Source: CAVSUZ01 sp963791885 (GTDB taxonomy: Bacteria; Pseudomonadota; Alphaproteobacteria; Acetobacterales; Acetobacteraceae). From it: a DNA stretch of 64,000 nt. Numbering within the stretch: position 1 is the first letter of the stretch; the number at the start of each line of letters is the position of its first letter. The stretch covers positions 2,356,001 to 2,420,000 of the forward strand of contig CAWBUL010000006.1 of the NCBI GenBank assembly GCA_963791885.1, read 5' to 3'. The notes under the pieces are model-generated. The model had not been told where the DNA came from. It did not search any database and worked only from the letters and a program-made list of their open reading frames with translations. The translations under genes were made by a program, and so were the position numbers. This document shows positions 62,724 to 64,000 of this stretch, piece by piece.

Positions 62724-63977
62724 ATGGGCTTATTGATCGCGTGTGGCGATTGCGGGACCATTCAGCAATTACCGCCGCCTCCCAAAAACGGCCGCCTTGA
62801 ATGCTGGCGATGCGGACGAACTCTGGAGGCTACCACAGGCCGCAGCCTGGATGGCGCCCTGGCCTGCTCATTTTCTACTCTTTTGCTGTTGTTTCCCGCG
62901 AATGCCGCCCGCCTGCTCACTCTCTACGTCCCAGGCGTGCCGCTATCGACTCACCTCTTCTCAGGCGTCGTCATCTTCTGGCGTCAGGGCTTGCCGTTGG
63001 CAGCAGTGGTCCTCGCATTACTCGGCATCATCCTCCCCGTCGTGCATTTCGCCCTGCTCACAGCCACACTTGCCGCGATCCGCTTGGGTGTGCACAAAAA
63101 ATGGGTGGGCGTGGCATTCCGCTACGCTGAAAATCTGGATCTCTGGGCGATGTCCGATGTCCTTCTGATCGGCGCCGGCATCGGTTATGGGCGAGTTGCA
63201 TCGCAAGCCCGGGTCGATATCGACATGGGCGGTTGGTGTCTCGTCGCCGCTGCACTTATGACCATGGTCACACGCGCGACGCTGGAGCGCCGCGCCGTAT
63301 GGCGACGCCTGGAAATGGCCCCGGCAAGCGCCGGCCCGGGTTCGCTCTCGTGCACATCCTGCGATCTGATTCTGCCACCTGAGAGCATCGGCAAACGCTG
63401 CCCACGCTGCGCGGCCCGAGTCCGCCGACGTCGTCCGTTTGCCGTCCAACAATGCGCCGCACTGACGCTTGCAACCTGGGTGCTGATGCCCATCGCCTAC
63501 GGCTATCCCATGAGCCAGTTTTGGGAAGCCGGCATCCCAATGACGAACAACATCATCAACGGCATCGAAATGCTGTTCCTGCACGGTTTCTGGTACTTCG
63601 GTGTTATGATCCTGATGGTCTCGGTCGTGTTCCCGTTCACCAAAGTCATCGGCCTGACTTGGTTCATGCTTTCGATCCGGTTCAACTGGCCGGAACATCG
63701 GCGCTTCAAAACCAGGCTCTATCGCTTCGTCGATGAGGTTGGCCGGTGGTCGGTTCTCGATCCTTTCACCGTACTTATATTCACCCCGATGTTTCAGCTC
63801 GGTCAGATTGGGCATTTCGACGCAAAGGGGGGGACGGAAGCTTTCCTGGCGACGGTCATTCTCTCGATGCTGGCTGCGCGGGTTTTTGATCCCCGCCTGA
63901 TGTGGGATGTTGCCACGCGGCAGCCCGCCAGCGCGACGCCCGTCCCGCGGCACCGCGCCCTCGCAACCAGCCCATAG
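62724..63977 (+). CDS. PqiA-family (paraquat-inducible protein A) membrane protein
   Basis: 417 residues in two homologous halves. The first zinc ribbon is CGDCGTIQQ with CWRCGRTL (about 8-33), followed by four helices. The second is CTSCDLIL with CPRCAARV (about 212-235), followed by four helices including GFWYFGVMILMVSVVFPFTKVIGL and SVLDPFTVLIFTPMFQLG. PqiA works with PqiB/PqiC MCE proteins in lipid traffic to the outer membrane; pqiB would be expected beyond the window. ATG 62724 is used; a TTG at 62712 is an alternative. Confidence 0.87.
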   Translation: MGLLIACGDCGTIQQLPPPPKNGRLECWRCGRTLEATTGRSLDGALACSFSTLLLLFPANAARLLTLYVPGVPLSTHLFSGVVIFWRQGLPLAAVVLALLGIILPVVHFALLTATLAAIRLGVHKKWVGVAFRYAENLDLWAMSDVLLIGAGIGYGRVASQARVDIDMGGWCLVAAALMTMVTRATLERRAVWRRLEMAPASAGPGSLSCTSCDLILPPESIGKRCPRCAARVRRRRPFAVQQCAALTLATWVLMPIAYGYPMSQFWEAGIPMTNNIINGIEMLFLHGFWYFGVMILMVSVVFPFTKVIGLTWFMLSIRFNWPEHRRFKTRLYRFVDEVGRWSVLDPFTVLIFTPMFQLGQIGHFDAKGGTEAFLATVILSMLAARVFDPRLMWDVATRQPASATPVPRHRALATSP

Positions 63978-64000
63978 CTCGGAACCAGCAGCACCCCCGT

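Overview
The window is GC-rich, densely coded chromosome, most likely from an alphaproteobacterium. The gene set (homodimeric AceE-like transketolase, EgtB/EgtD, SelB, FixJ/FixK-type regulators, a small-protein-rich accessory layout) would fit the Acetobacteraceae or other Rhodospirillales. That placement is inference from gene content only. No rRNA, tRNA, CRISPR array or intact insertion sequence was seen.

Layout. 0-3.2 kb: a sugar ABC substrate-binding protein (cut by the window edge), a divergent ROK regulator and a ThuA-like protein. 3.2-8.8 kb: an ATM1-type ABC exporter with a small partner, a NUDIX hydrolase, a secreted Met/Gly/Asn-rich protein, an EamA transporter and an orphan CoA-transferase beta subunit. 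9-13.1 kb: a translationally coupled operon alternating two TIM-barrel sugar isomerase/epimerases with two Gfo/Idh/MocA dehydrogenases. 13.1-21.3 kb: a ggt remnant, an AceE-like transketolase, a DUF4258/DUF2283 pair, an SDR, a TPR-glycosyltransferase-like protein, and secD-secF. 21.3-25.2 kb: a TPR remnant, an ArsR/SRPBCC pair with a visible operator, then trmJ and cysS. 25.3-29 kb: a broken Nramp gene and a galactonate-dehydratase-like enzyme with its MFS transporter. 29-34.2 kb: egtB-egtD-ferritin, selB and a small secreted protein. 34.2-38 kb: lrgA-lrgB, a frameshifted hpaB-like gene and a FAD amine oxidase.

38.2-53.1 kb is the most striking region. It holds hsp20, ppsA, universal stress protein, BON protein, pfkB, a host-attachment-family protein, a complete N-type rotary ATPase operon (atpDCQRBEFAG) led by a CBS protein, a FixJ-type response regulator, a FixK/FNR-type regulator and a second CBS protein. 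Four FNR/FixK-type palindromes lie in the intergenic gaps of this block, and a FixJ-like box lies between the two regulator genes. The simplest reading is one oxygen- or redox-controlled survival module that joins carbon-flow reversal (PpsA, PfkB), protein protection (Hsp20, Usp, BON) and membrane energetics (N-ATPase). Its content resembles the mycobacterial DosR dormancy regulon.

53.2-64 kb: clpB, a MOSC protein, an LLM oxidoreductase, a decayed MFS gene beside a second mandelate-racemase-type dehydratase, uvrB and a PqiA-like protein.

Four otherwise well-conserved genes (clpB twice, fixJ, atpF, hpaB) are broken by what look like single-base insertions that each lengthen a run of the same base. 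Removing one base per site restores family-typical length. This may be a sequencing or assembly signature, and should be settled before the genes are called pseudogenes. The Nramp deletion, the MFS ruin and the ggt and TPR fragments look like real decay.
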